A stretch of 64,000 nucleotides of DNA from Schistocephalus solidus (taxonomy: Eukaryota > Platyhelminthes > Cestoda > Diphyllobothriidea > Diphyllobothriidae): the NCBI GenBank assembly GCA_017591395.1, contig WEDG01000720.1, positions 1 to 64,000 of the forward strand. Direction: 5' to 3'. A program made the position numbers and the translations under genes. The first letter of the stretch is position 1; each line of letters starts with the position of its first letter. Of this stretch, positions 30,512 through 42,470 are shown in pieces. A model generated the notes under the pieces. The model ran no database searches. It was not told where the DNA came from and saw only the letters and a program-made list of their open reading frames with translations.

Positions 30512-31385
30512 ACCACCGGCGGCTAAGCCACATCAGCGCACACCATATACACTAATAAATAAACAACACCCTAACAATCATCATAATGTACCTGATAAAA
30601 TCACGGTTTGCTTGAAACTGTGGCTTGGAAGGCTGCCAATATGATGCTTACACCAGACCACGCCGTCGGCCCGGTGTATGTGCTTTGTGTGTCCAGTGGC
30701 TGACCAGTGGTCTGGGAGTCAGAGGGCGATTGCTCCTCCATATCCCCTGAGTAAGTGAATCCTGGTGTGTGCGTTATGGGGGCCAGGTCGTGCTGTGGCG
30801 CGCGAAGACGGGTACGCTGACCCGTCAGCCAATGCGCCCACTCCCACATCAGGCAACTGACCGGCTCGGACAGTAGTCTGACTGTGGGGGTGGGGAGAGA
30901 GTGAGGTCGACGGTTCAGCGCAATTTTCCTCACTATAAACAATCTGACGCGCTTGAAACTATCACGGTGCGCTAAAAGCCGTGGCTTGGAAGGTTGCCAA
31001 CTGACGGGATAAGTCGGACCGCGTTGTCAGCCGAATGTGTGTTTTGTGTGGAGTGGCAGACTGGCGGACTGAGAGTCAGGCTGCAATGGCTCCTTCTTAA
31101 TGTGGCCTTTATGGCACTCCTACTCCGTGGAATCTGAGCCAGGTGTGGTGGTACACCCAGGGGCGTCTCCGGCCGCACCAGCCACCTGCGCCCTCTCCCA
31201 TCTTTGGTCTTCTTGACTGTGTCATGACACCGAGCTCAGGTGGGGAGGAGGAGAGAGTGAGGTAGCTTTAGCGCAAAGCTACTGTCACTTAAAACTAATT
31301 CACGCGAAATTCACCGTCCCTTCACCACCTGGTGTGGAGCATACGGTGGACCTCGTCGAAATCGATGGTCGAACTGTCATCTTCC
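30512..31385 (+). other. 3' UTR of D1
   Basis: Non-coding sequence follows the finger stop. The words CTTGGAAGG plus TGCC occur twice (about 30625 and 30986), suggesting an internal duplication of roughly 360 bases. The whole stretch is found inverted at 43535-44275 (D3), and its last 220 bases recur in D2. It ends at about TCGATGGTCGAA. Confidence 0.7.
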
Positions 31386-31631
31386 TCCTAGGTTCCCCCA
31401 ACCCGTTTAAACTACCAACAGGCTTATCCCGGTCTTAACCTTCTATGGCGCTTCAATACGGGAAAGTTATATTTCTACACCATTTAGATATCCTTCTCCA
31501 CCTTGTGATACTGACGTTCCTTATGCAGATACTCTCCAAATAACGATAAATTTCCACTTAATGGTTCTGGCCCCGTTGGTATTTAATCTCGCTACAGCAA
31601 TAACATCCAAATTAATAACCCACCTGCAAAT

Positions 31632-34600
31632 GTTTTTCTGAAAAACGATAACTATAGTTCGGATACTCAAATTACACTAGATGTCATTTTGCTTAATGGT
31701 ATGTCTGTTATAATTAAGATGGCTGAACTTAGAGTCATTGCTTTCGAACTGATGCCCGATGTTTTAGGTGTAACTGAATCTTAGACCCATCCCTTAACTT
31801 ATGACACTGTTTATCACAGACGAGTATGATCTCTACCGTCAATACCACATTAGTAAGCGTGGTAGTGGTTGTCTTCTCTATAGTAAAGCTTCATTTAAGC
31901 ACTTCCCGTTCGATCTAGATGCCACGTCATTCTCTGGTATTTAACTGCTTCGCATCTATTTTCCTGTCGCCTTGACAAAAGGCGATTATCAGATGCAGTT
32001 ATAACCCGCCTAATTCATCATATGATGATGGGAAACTTTTGAAATTTTGAAAATGGTTTCGGAGTCCAATTAGGAAATCAAAATAACGCTGGAGATTTTA
32101 ATTTCCCTTTAATTAATTGTTTTTCCAACATTTGTCCACCCAGATTCAAGTCTTTCCGAAATGCCATTAATTTTTATAACTGTTCGTAGCTGGTCCGCTG
32201 TGCAACGAAAGAAAATCATATTTTAGACCTGATTTTAACAAACAAATTGCTCCCCTCTTCGTTGATTTTAAGCAGGCCCCCTTCAAATGTGACCGTACAT
32301 TAATTAACTGTTGCCCTCCGCTTGTCTTTCCAAAAAAGGCTAACACCATTCGTAACTATCATGCTTTTGACCTTACAGATATGAGCTTAATTAAATAACT
32401 GTTTCGACTCAATGGACTGGCAGTATTTCTCCTCCATGAACGACGCAGCAAGTCTTTGTGACTTCATGTCAGTCGTTTCAAACAACATCCTGGAATTCGT
32501 GCCAACGAAAATCGTAAAGCACTAGGCTTCGGAATGCCACGTTCCTCACTTTCGTTTGCCACGACTAAAGAAATTGAGGAAGCAGTTTAAAGATCAATCT
32601 ACTAGTTCATTATCTATACATCTAAGGATATCAAAGATTTTTGCATTAGCCTCTAAGGTTTGTCTTGCACGTGACAGACAGAGAAAACCTTGCGCACTCA
32701 GTGAGCCAAACTTTGCAAAATCAGTTGCTCAACTGTTCCGCCATCGATCCTCCTCTACTCGAGGTTATAAAATTCCTCCATTACTAAACCAAGACAAGAA
32801 ATTCGTTCTCGAAGACTCTGACAAGGCAGAATTGTTTAGTGCGTTCTTTGCAAATCATCTTACGATGGAAGCTGAACCGGTTCCGACGTTTCATTCATCC
32901 TCATTCAATGTTATCAACACCATCGATTTCTCCTTAGAATTAATTTGTTAGCAACTAATTCGTCTAAAAACTTGCAATCTTAGGGGACTGACGGTATTCC
33001 AAAGTCAGTTATCAAGATTGTGTCGAGCTTCAACTGATCGCCTAGCCATACATTCTCAGCTTATCTTTAAACAGATTCTGTCCTTACTCATAGAAGACAT
33101 CTATTATTCTTCCTGTCTTCAATTCGGGATCTGGTTCGAACCTAATTAATTATCGAGTTTCTTACAAATCCCAGCTCTAGCAAAATGTCTTGAAAAAAGA
33201 TTTCCAATCACATTCTCGATTTTTGCCTAGAAACTAAGCTTCTAAGCGACGCGCAATATCGTTTTCAACCTGGAAGATCACGCAAAATGTGTCATTTAAC
33301 TTTTCCTAATCTCGGCACGTCCCTTTGTAGTGAACAGCAGTCAGTGGTTGTGATAAACTTTGACCTGATCAAAGCCTTTGACAAGGTTCCGCACAGACGT
33401 CTTCTGGTGAAACTGGAAGCCCTCGGCATCCGGCCTACTCTCCTTCACTTCATTGGTTCCTACTAGTCTAACCGCAGCCAGAAGGTCATACTAGGTAAAA
33501 GCTACTCGATGTCTCAGCTGATCACGAGTGGCGTTTTTCAAGGCCCGGTTCTAGGTCCTTTCCTCTTCATTCTGTACATAAAAAAAATTCCAACTTAACT
33601 CGAAAATTCACAAAATTTCGTTTTCGCTGACGATTTTAAGTGCATTAATTCATTTTCTAAAGAAACCGCCAATAGTTGCGTTGATAAAATCAACATTGGT
33701 CTACTTATGCTCTCACGTTTGAGCTGTATTTGACAGATGTAATTTTCTCCATCCGGGTGTAGTTTCTTGTGTTTTGGCCCTGCCAAGCTTCCTGGACCCC
33801 TAGTATTTCAAAATAGTACACTTTTAGAACGATCAACCATAAGAGACTTAGGTCTAAGTTACACGAATAAGCTAGCATTGTCGCCTTGCGCAGATCGAAT
33901 TCCTGCAAAGGCTACAAAGGTATGTGGTTTTATATCACATAATTTCTTTCTTCCGGAAATAAAGTTAAGACTGTATTGCATGTTTGTTCTTCCAATCCTA
34001 GAAAACTGCTGTTCCCCTTTTGGGCTGATGAACGCTTCTGATCGCATTAAGATTAAAAAAAGTAAGTAGGGTTTTTACTCGAAGGCTATGTTTTCGTTCT
34101 GAATCCAGTATCTCTTATACGGATAGATAGCAGTTAGCAAACATTAAATTTCTGTGGGTAAGAAGACTCGAAGCGGGTGTCTGCTTCCTGTTTTGCGTTA
34201 ACTCTAGCCCAAATCCTCCACGAATAAACGCTCTCACTCCGATAGATAGACCTTATGCCAGTCGTTATTCCTCTATGATTATTTCACAACCCCTTAGCTC
34301 CACAAATAATCGTTCTCAGTTTTTTGTCTCAAAATCTGCTTTCATCTGCAATAATCTTCCACTCAAATGTAGGTTGTCGTCTACATTAGTTATTTTCGAA
34401 ACCAAGTAACGCAAACATTTAACTTCAGAAGAGATAAAGTTCTTATTGTTTGTTTTTTTCCCAGACTCACAAATTTTGGATGTTGAAAAGGGTCCTCCTG
34501 CTATTTGAGGCAGTTCCCTTAAATTTCTATTGGTTTCTAAATATGTTTCCATTATACTCTGCAGAGTCAATCTTCGCAGTCACTTTTTCGCCTCCTCCCT

Positions 34601-35262
34601 TTCAACCATTTCTGCAAACTGCTTCCAAACTTAATGCGTTCCTCCGTTTTTGCAACCCTGACGATGGTCTCCGCCATCTTTTGATGATCCTGGCGGGTTC
34701 TGATGTTTTCGCGTCTGTGTTGGGGACTATGCAGTCAAAAGGGTTGTATCTCGGCGATGATCTCGTAACCTCTACTGTCCTCTCTTCGTTTCGACCTTGT
34801 TCTCTACGAGGAGCTCCTCCTGTATCACCTTCCTGATGTTTGTGAACAGTTGCTCTGGCTGTTATACTATCTCTCACCCAACAAGGAGCTTTCCGAACCC
34901 TCATCCATTCTCAGCAACATCACGGTATAATCTCCCTGCATCGTACCAATCCTAGCTATTGATTCTTTAGGTAAGCAATTTTTTTCTCCCACAGTTTTTT
35001 TTTATTTAAAAAATTGGGGACTCGCTGAACTATGCCCCGATAACAAAATAGTAGTTTTTTCCTGCTTTATTCCTAGTTTTCCATATATTCCAAAGATTGT
35101 TGAATCTTGTTTTATAAATGACGAATCGTTGTGAATCGGATGTTGCTAAAATGGTTGCTCACACAGAGCAGCAATCATCGACTAGACATTTATTTTTACC
35201 ATGATACTAAGTTTGTAATGAAGGGCCTTCTGGGCCTTAAATAAACAATGTATTTATTTATA
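31632..35262 (+). mobile_element. Family B LINE, 5'-truncated but with endonuclease, RT and 3' end (copy B3)
   Basis: Plus-strand order: endonuclease remnant (31640-32400, with AGDFNFP and LINCFSNICPPRFKSF, and KENHILDLILTN), linker (32556-32951), RT (about 33060-33700, with FADD intact at 33623-33634), C-terminal part (33767-34420: FQNSTLLERSTIRDLGLSY, CADRIPAKATKVCGFISHN, KLRLYCMFVLPILENCC), and a 3' UTR ending GGGCCTTCTGGGCCTTAAAT followed by AAACAATGTATTTATTTA at 35262. Every domain is broken by stops or frameshifts. It covers the palm region that B1 has lost. Confidence 0.85.
32556..32951 (+). CDS. Linker between endonuclease and RT of B3, open 131-residue frame
   Basis: It reads PRLKKLRKQFKDQSTSSLS, RISKIFALASKV, ARDRQRKPCALSEPNFAKS, LFRHRSSSTRGYKIPPLLNQ and KAELFSAFFANHLTMEAEPV. 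It aligns closely with B1 (20006-20611), including the KAELF-AFFAN block that introduces the RT domain. It is a fragment of the LINE ORF2, not a gene of its own. Confidence 0.75.
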   Translation: MPRLKKLRKQFKDQSTSSLSIHLRISKIFALASKVCLARDRQRKPCALSEPNFAKSVAQLFRHRSSSTRGYKIPPLLNQDKKFVLEDSDKAELFSAFFANHLTMEAEPVPTFHSSSFNVINTIDFSLELIC

Positions 35263-35264
35263 AG

Positions 35265-35830
35265 AATGCATGGCTAATTAATCGCGGAAGGCTTGTCACT
35301 TTCTTTAAAACTGAGTTGGAAATACCGGCAGTTCCCGAAGAGTGTGAGCTTCTTAGATGACTTATTTGTTTCAGAATTAACTCTAGGAGAAATAAACGAT
35401 ATTGAGAGCAATGAGTAAACGCTAATGAAACCGCAGAACCAGTTCAGGTTCCGTGGTGAAATGTTTTGCAAAGACTGCACTAAATAATTTCGGCTTCGTC
35501 GATGAGGAAGCTTTTGCCTTAATTTAGCACTGGAGGAATTTCATGAACGTAATTATAAGAGGGCGCTCAACGGATCAGTTTCGCTTTGGATTTCACAGGG
35601 TTAAGGTCACTGAGTGCTCGCAATTCCGTCTGAAGTTCTTACGCAAGGCGAATCTTAGAGGCTTATTGGAAAATCTTTGCAATTCTTAGATCAACGAATA
35701 AAGAGCTAGTGGATCGAGCTTTCAACGGCCTCTTCAATTTCTTTAGTCTGTGCAGCATCTTCCCACGTGCCATTCTTCAGCATTTCATATTTAGAGCAAA
35801 TATTCGATACGAACATAATATGCGCATAAA
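35265..35830 (-). mobile_element. Family B LINE, linker/RT fragment, strongly diverged (copy B6)
   Basis: On the plus strand, GTTGGAAATACCGGCAGTTC and GAGTGTGAGCTTCTTAGATG parallel GTTTGGAATACCGTCAGTCC and GAGTGCGAGTTTTTAGACG in B1 (20067-20115), and further words match up to about 35760. It abuts the 3' end of B3 in the opposite orientation. No intact frame of use; the minus-strand frame 35274-35480 covers part of it. Confidence 0.6.
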
Positions 35831-36004
35831 CTCAAGGGATAAAGGATAGGTCAGCATGTAATACATGGCCGCAGTACATGCCAAAGCAGTCCTAACTCCA
35901 TCAATTCTGCTCTTTAGGGTTAGCATTCGATGCCGGATTTGTAGGGTCACAGAATAGTTCGTTAGCGTTAGGATGACCGAAGTATCGGGTCAAATGGCAA
36001 CTTT

Positions 36005-37194
36005 CCATGCGGCGACTATTCGGATGGCGCGGTATTTTCAAAAGGTATCCGCTTTACTTTGGTAATAAAAAATCGCACAAAGCAGGCCTCATTATTACTC
36101 TAGTAAAGTGTGCGAATAAAAGTGGGTCAGGTCAGCTAGGGACGATATTGCGTATGGTTGATGGCAACGACCATCAGCCTCAACTTAGCATAGATGGCCA
36201 CGATCTAAATGTGCTGGCCTTGTTAAGGATCTGGGCATATCATATTCCAACGGCCTCAATCTTTCAGAGCATTGCGCCTTGATTGTCTCCAAAGCACGCA
36301 GAACTGACAGGTTTATCCTCCGAAATTTTAAAACTATTGACATTAAACTCCGCCTTTATAAAATAACGTTAGGCCTGGCCTAGAATACTGTTCGTTTCTA
36401 TTTAGCCTTTTGCGCTCTAGTGAACAGAAGAAAATAGAATCGGTAAAGCACTTCTTTTCAAAAAGTATTTTATCGTTGGAGCGCCGTAATCTGTCGTGCC
36501 AAGAACGCTGTGGGCTTGTAAACATTGATCCCTTATGGTTTCCCAAAGTGCAGAAGGGACACTTTGTACTGTTTAAGCTTTTGAATAGTCGTAACTTTAA
36601 TCCCTTTACCACTGTGAGGCGCAGCAGTTATCGCAATGTCTTTTTATTTCTTCGATCAGCTCGCACAGTTAAGTGTCGTCGATTCTTTTCGGTAAACGCT
36701 ATAGCCATGTGGAATAAACTACACCATAATATAAAAATCAAGCGAAGTTATTCTTTGTTTAAGATAACTATTACTAGTTTTTTGCATTCAGAACAGTTTC
36801 CAAGAATTCTGGGCGCCAACACGGTAGAATCTGTTTTCTAGTTCGACGGAGTGCCCGGCATCTGAACCCGATCACAAGTATTACCTTGAGGGATACGGCA
36901 CCGTCTCTGCAGCCTGCACCCGTTGACTTCTTCGGCAGGCAGTGAGCAACCGTCCACGGATGCACTCATGCCTGGGGCAGAATCCCAGTTCCTAACAAAG
37001 ACAGAGAGACTGCAAACAGACTGCACTTGTGTTAGCCCTTCCCTGACCTGAACTGCTATCATCCTTAAAGGCGGCAGTAACATAAATATAGGAAACACAC
37101 TTATAATGATATATATTCAGGAGTTTTTTTCACTGCCAGCCTGAGCTTCACTTAATATTTCATGTGACAATGCCTGTAAACCGGCATTAAATAC
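36005..37194 (+). mobile_element. Family A LINE, 3' fragment (copy A6)
   Basis: From 36007 the plus strand gives DGNDHQPQLSIDGHDLNVL, then in shifted frames AYHI and FILRNFKTI, then the 36410-36841 frame, and about 350 bases of 3' UTR with CAGGAGTTTTTTTCACTGCC at about 37121. It ends at GCCTGTAAACCGGC and a run of ATT repeats. It is more diverged from A3/A4 than they are from each other. Confidence 0.8.
36410..36841 (+). CDS. RT C-terminus of A6, 143-residue open frame
   Basis: It reads KKIESVKHFFSKS, RRNLSCQERCGLVNIDPLW, HFVLFKLLNSRNFNPFTTV, RNVFLFLRSARTVKCRRFF, VNAIAMWNKLH and FLHSEQFPRILGANT. This extends through the natural C-terminus of the family A RT, which elsewhere is broken by a stop in the DSLEALF region. 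It is a retrotransposon fragment only. Confidence 0.75.
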   Translation: MRSSEQKKIESVKHFFSKSILSLERRNLSCQERCGLVNIDPLWFPKVQKGHFVLFKLLNSRNFNPFTTVRRSSYRNVFLFLRSARTVKCRRFFSVNAIAMWNKLHHNIKIKRSYSLFKITITSFLHSEQFPRILGANTVESVF

Positions 37195-37219
37195 AACTAT
37201 TATTATTATTATTATTATG
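37195..37219. repeat. (ATT)n microsatellite at the A6 3' end
   Basis: About eight ATT/TTA units directly follow the family A 3' end. LINE 3' tails of CR1 type often end in short tandem repeats, so this is probably the A6 tail rather than an independent locus. Confidence 0.75.
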
Positions 37220-37222
37220 CTG

Positions 37223-37744
37223 CTCGGTGTGAGATAAACCCACCGTATCTCGCAATCCACACACTTGTCAGGGCAACAAACTATTATTTGACCCTACTAA
37301 ATCAGCAACGAAGTCTAAACATAACGAAAACATTGGGTAGGGTTAGGATTAGGTTAGCGCTCTCCCTTTGTTAATTTAGTCCCATCCATATAATCCTATT
37401 ACCGCCTGTCCCATAATAATCGCTAACTTATCCTTTGTTCCCTAATTTGGGTCACAGATTACGTTCTTGGCAACTCTTCAAATCGGATTTTTTAGTTCGT
37501 AATTTATATGACCTTTGTGGACATTTTTAGAGCCTTTGGTCATCTCCTCTGTGGTACGAACAAAATGGGTGCTCTACAGGGCAGTAGTCTCCGACCGCAG
37601 CTTTTGAGCTACCTTAATAGTCCGGGAAGTTCAGAAAAGGTCCTTATTTTACAAATGAGCTTGGAGTAACTTACCTATGAGTCATGTCCTGAAAAGACAA
37701 ATTGCAACAGAAAGGACTTATTTATTCAACTCAGTTGTGAAAAA
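37223..37744. other. No recognisable feature
   Basis: About 520 bases. A GGGTAGGGTTAGGATTAGG stretch near 37335 is the only notable word, and it is too short to be telomeric. Confidence 0.45.
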
Positions 37745-37755
37745 CGGCGATCTCG

Positions 37756-37833
37756 AAGGGATTTTAACCCCATAGCAAGGGAAATACCTTAGTGAAGCCA
37801 ACAGTCTAGCCAACTGAGCTGGGAGGCTACACT
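37756..37833 (-). other. tRNA-like sequence (A and B boxes), tRNA relic or SINE head
   Basis: On the minus strand, CAGCTCAGTTGGCTAGACTG (37823-37804) resembles an A box/D arm and GGGTTAAAATCCC (37770-37758) a B box/T arm, with tRNA-like spacing. The acceptor stem does not close (GCCTCCC has no matching 3' strand), so it is not a functional tRNA. Confidence 0.45.
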
Positions 37834-37839
37834 AAGAGC

Positions 37840-40800
37840 CCTGAGTTTAATCAAATTTGGGTCAAATTACCAGCCCAACCTACTACTAAACCCCTTGATA
37901 GTTAATTAATTAATTGTATCTGGTAGTCACCTTGTAGATTCTAGGTTGTTTGCTCAGAAAATTCTGCTTTGGCAGTCAGTTTATCAGAATTTTTGGATTC
38001 CAATACACTGCAGTAGGCTGGGTGAGAAACTTGGCTCAAGTGTGATTAAACTCAAGAGGATCCCCTTCGAAAGTTCAGCTAGGCCTAAGTTAGCGTACAT
38101 ATACTGCGATCGAAAGTTATTAGGATCCCTCCAAAAACGCTATACACAGGAGGCCTTCCAATATAAGAATCCGATTGTCAATATTGTGGCCGCTTTGCCG
38201 GTTTTGGTATTAAGCCGGCTTATGGTGCAGTTGAATAACATTTTTAGGTTATTCGCTGACCGCTTGCATTTATTCAAATGTAAAAGCTACTCAATCGAGC
38301 ATAAACACCGTCTTGAATGCTGAAATGTGCAAATGCTTCTTGGGCCTATTACCTAAGTTAAGACGGCACGCAATCTTCATCAGTACAACTCAGAAGTTTT
38401 TTGTTTGTATAAAGTGTAAATTTCAAACTCAGGCCCTCTTGGAATATAACTTCCACTTCATCGTCGGTTCACGCAACTCTATTCAAAGGTACAATGTGCC
38501 GGTGTGTGTGCCTCAATAAATGGACAGTTAGCTTAAGCACGATTAGAGAGGCACTTTGCTTACATCTCAAAGTTTCTATCTTCCAGTCAACCTCAGTTGC
38601 AAGATAGTGTTCAGACTCTCTTTCTCTGGTGATTGTTGCTAGGACCACAAAAAGATCCAGGGGCCTCTTCAAACATCCATTTTACTGACCGATTTGGGCT
38701 TTGTTGTCAATGCGACAGTGGTGAAGGCACGGTGAACTTTGCTGACCAGAAACAGCTGATTGACACGATCACGTGCTTCTGGCATGGCTTCAAACGACTA
38801 TTAACGGGATATTTAACCGATGGTCGTACGGCAAGGCAGATTAACTAGAGCTTACTCAGCTGAAAGTTTGTAGCTGGTTTCATAATAGCAAATCGATATG
38901 CGGTGAATAAACGAGCAACACCTGTAAGTATTTACCAATGGGAATCATTAAAATCATCGGTCACCGAGGCAACGGAGAACATTATTGGGTAGGTAACACT
39001 ATACGTCTATTTGATAGGACAGAGGCACAGGAAACAGCCGTAGTGCATATGGCTTTGAACCAGATTCCAAGGAAATGATGGTATGAGTTAAGGTAGGAGT
39101 TAGGTCTTAGGACTCGCATATATGCACCCTTCCTGGAATTAAGCGCAAGGCCAAATGTATTTTGGGAGAACAGGCGCGGTCCCTGTGTCCAGCTAGGGCC
39201 TGGAAATACAAGCAAATCCAACCGATTGTCGCATTCAAGCAGCTGCGCCTGAACGACTAAATCAACTGAGGGGTCCTTCAGTTGGCTCTCAAACAGCTTT
39301 GGAACTTCAAACGATGAAAATTTTCAGCAACTCAGAAAATTAGGACAAAAGCGGTTAGAGGTTACTAAAAAAACTATTGGGCTTGCGTGGTTAGGTCAAG
39401 GAGCAGGCTTTAATCACCGTTAAACAGTTTGAAGTGCTGTTAGATTATTTGACATCCTATTGGCAAGCCCTTTCAAATCGAGTGGCCTTCCGAGACACAC
39501 ATACGGTCGCGTGGTGACGTTAACGCTTCGAGGACCTAAACTTAAAGGTTCCTCACCGCAGCAATTTTACGCTCCTCCAGAGCCGGTATTAACATGCCAC
39601 CCCACCACACCGGAAAAGAGCATAGCTGCACTGCTGAGACTGAGCAATATCAATGTGCCCAGTAAGAGGACATCCCACTTGAAGACGACTAGTCCTGTGT
39701 AAACACTGACAGCCTGATTGCCCGAGGTGCTTAATTGGACGTGCGGAGATGGTTATTTCCTGATATCTGGGGCTTGGAAATCCATTAGCCTGACTCCAAG
39801 AAGAGACAAGGTAAAAAATCTACCGCGGCTTCCTCAATATTGTTGAAATGGTCCTTAATTCTCAGTACCCGTTGGTTTTGGTGTAAGGGGCTCCAGAACG
39901 AGACCCAACCAACACTTGTTCCGAGAATAACTTGAATATATCGAGTAAATACTCCCACAATGGGTTATTTCTAAAAATTGCCACGGCTATCTGCAACCGA
40001 AGGCCATTTTCTTTTTGATTTTGTTGCAGCTTTCGCTGTCGTTCATTATGAGTTTCTGTCAGCATGACCGTAAAGATCGTCGCTGTCATCAAGACCTGAT
40101 ATCGCCCCCCTTCCACACTGGTTCCGGCTCACGAAAATATCTCCATGCCATCCAATCCTTAGTCTGGCGTTCAACAGAGTTGCATTTTCTACTCCCCAGC
40201 GAACGCAGAAGTTATGTGGTTGGATTGTAGAAGAACTGTGTAGCAAGTAATTTTCAAATCGCCTGTCAGGTTTTCACAGCATAAACAACTAAGCTGATCT
40301 TTTTATTCCCAAACTAGGAATAAAAATAAATTCCCATTTATCTTTCTCTGAACTATGAAATATATTCTATCGGGCTAAAATATTGTAAATGTGAATTGGG
40401 TCCTTTGCGCAGTACATCGTGCTATAAATTCTCGAATAAAGGGTCAGCAAATATAAGCTCAACATTGAAACAATATTTATAGTAAGATTTCATTTTAATT
40501 GAAAATACTTCCTTCAGGTAAACTTTATAAAGATGTGATTCCTTGCATATTACGAACGGCAAGGGAAATGTTGCGCAGACACTGTTAAAATACGATGAGG
40601 CTACGTAGAAAACGACGACCAACGAAAATATACACACTGTATAAGTATTGAGTGCCTCCAAATGCGAGTTCAAAAAAGCTAAAAAAGTTAATTAACGGAG
40701 AAATATGATCTTATACCTTTGAACATCAGAACCTCAGAAACAGTTTGAATGCGAAAACAAGCTCAAGATTTCAATCCGTGATTAGTGATCTGTGAGCATA

Positions 40801-42000
40801 CTATATGCTCGGTATGGTTAACCGAAAGAGCATCTGTAAGTTAAATATTCTTGTTTTATCCATTCATTGCGAAACCCTAATTCGATAACTTTGCATATCA
40901 TTCGTAGTAATAAAAAATTTTGAAATCTACCTACCTCCGTTAGTCCTAAAGCAAGGAATAAAATCAAATATTTAATTGGATGTTTGACCTGGAATGAATA
41001 AAACTTTCGGAAATTAAAAAAACTTCTTACCTTTTCACTGTCACCTGAAAGTGCCTTTAGACAGTATTCACTCCTATCAGCATGTTTTTGTATGACAGCT
41101 TCAAATAAATTCTACAACTTACATACATGCTGTACATTGTAAATGAATAATCAACTACCGATTAGCTATCGATACCAAAGGTAGATATAGTAGAACTTGG
41201 CGGAGAAATTAATTTACTGTCACAATGTAAACGTATAGAATGAAGCAAAGGAGAAGGGTATACATTTCTATTTCAGTCATCATCCTCTCTCTGAATTTCG
41301 GGTTCAAAGCGAATCTGAAAAAAATAGATTAAGGTGCATACGCTAACCTTGGCAATGAACAATTTACTAATAGTGGTCAAAAACTCTTCTCTTGTGAGTC
41401 TCCCCGATATATAGACATTTTGCAACTAAAATAATTACCTTATTAGAAAACACACCTTTGTCGGCTGAATTTGTGAGAAAATTTCAGGTAGTCTTAAGCT
41501 AAAAGAAAAGGGAAGAAAGATGAAGGAGTAAAGTCATGAAAAAGGTTGCTCCAGTAGTACTAGTGGCAAGTGCTCAAAGGATTACCAAATAAAATTTTGT
41601 TTTAAATAAAACCGCGACTGCATACCACATGAATCGCACTTGAATTAAGAAGAAGCAACATTAAATCAACCAGTAAAGCCTTCAATGATCAGAAAATACA
41701 ACAGGAAAAAGAAGTTGTGCACTGGCATGGTCATTCTTAGCTAATTTTTTAGTAATAGCCAACTTAGGTAAGAAAGCTAGAAATTCCGTTTAAAGTAGAT
41801 TTGTTACCCCAAAGCATGTCGACCAACATTCAGAAATGCGTTTTAGATTCACAAAAATGACTAGGCATTAACTATCGTGCGGCCTAATCCCAAGATATTC
41901 CAGTCACGTCAGGATGCTAGCTACAAAAAATAAATCCTTTGAAAAATGAGTATTTATTTTATTTATGAGTATTATTTTTTATTAATTTGTGATTCTCTTT
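37840..42000. other. AT-rich stretch without recognised genes
   Basis: About 4.2 kb. A 125-residue frame at 37946-38323 and an 80-residue frame at 39460-39702 show no motif I recognise, no repeat in the window and no clear splice partners. This may be host intergenic or intronic sequence. Confidence 0.5.
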
Positions 42001-42470
42001 TAAATTCAAATATATTTTACAGAAAAAAGCACGAAAATATTTTTTTAGTATATATATGGTAGTATATTAGCCTTCTTCAAAGCAAATACTTAAAAGTCTT
42101 TTTGAAGATTTTTAAATGTTCATTCATAAAGCATCGTATCTTTCCATTTGTTAAGACTGTTTATAAATTTTAACAACATGTTCCACGTTCCTGACAAAAT
42201 TTTATGAGCACCATGTGACTTCTTCCTTAAAGCATAGAAAGATATGTGATTTTTCGTAAAACGAATGCATACAGCGTGTAGTTTGCAAACTCTGAATGAA
42301 AGTGTAACGCCCTATGTTATTCATAATTATTCGGCAAATGAGAAAGAGTTTAAAACCAAGAGCTTCCCTTTCTTTAAGTAAACACTTTGAGGAAGATATA
42401 AATTAATATCAAATGGATACAAGAAATAATATTTTCGTGCATGTATTCTGTAAAATATATTTGAATTTAT
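42001..42470. repeat. Fold-back element: ~100-base imperfect inverted repeats
   Basis: The left arm starts TAAATTCAAATATATTTTAC at 42001 and the right arm ends with its exact inverse at about 42450-42469. Pairing continues through CGAAAATATT (with a small bulge) and, with gaps, through CTTCTTCAAAG...TACTTAAA versus its inverse near 42370-42405. The spacer is about 270 bases with no coding frame. The layout fits a MITE or an RNA-forming hairpin. Target duplications could not be defined. Confidence 0.6.

Larger units (their letters stand above)
27640..31385 (+). mobile_element. Family D RTE-like LINE with 3' zinc fingers (copy D1)
   Basis: The plus strand carries the post-endonuclease linker and RT (27651-28867, frameshifted), an intact RT C-terminal frame (28864-29913), a C2H2 zinc-finger array (29718-30511, in shifted frames) and about 870 bases of 3' UTR. 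GC content and codon use are clearly higher than in the neighbouring LINEs. The RT wording (KDATIVHLYKRK, GISLL, TTFMDLTKAFDTVN, NGVKQGCVLAP) is the kind annotated as 'endonuclease-reverse transcriptase' in tapeworms, here from memory. The endonuclease itself is missing, so the copy is 5'-truncated near 27640. Confidence 0.85.

Noticed and set aside
37330..37360. Telomere-like TTAGGG repeats
   Set aside because: Only two or three imperfect units; no array.
37756..37833. Functional tRNA gene on the minus strand
   Set aside because: A and B box similarity is present but the acceptor stem cannot pair, so it is listed only as tRNA-like.
37946..38323. 125-residue open frame in repeat-poor DNA
   Set aside because: No motif, no conserved splice context and no second copy; kept only as part of the unannotated stretch.
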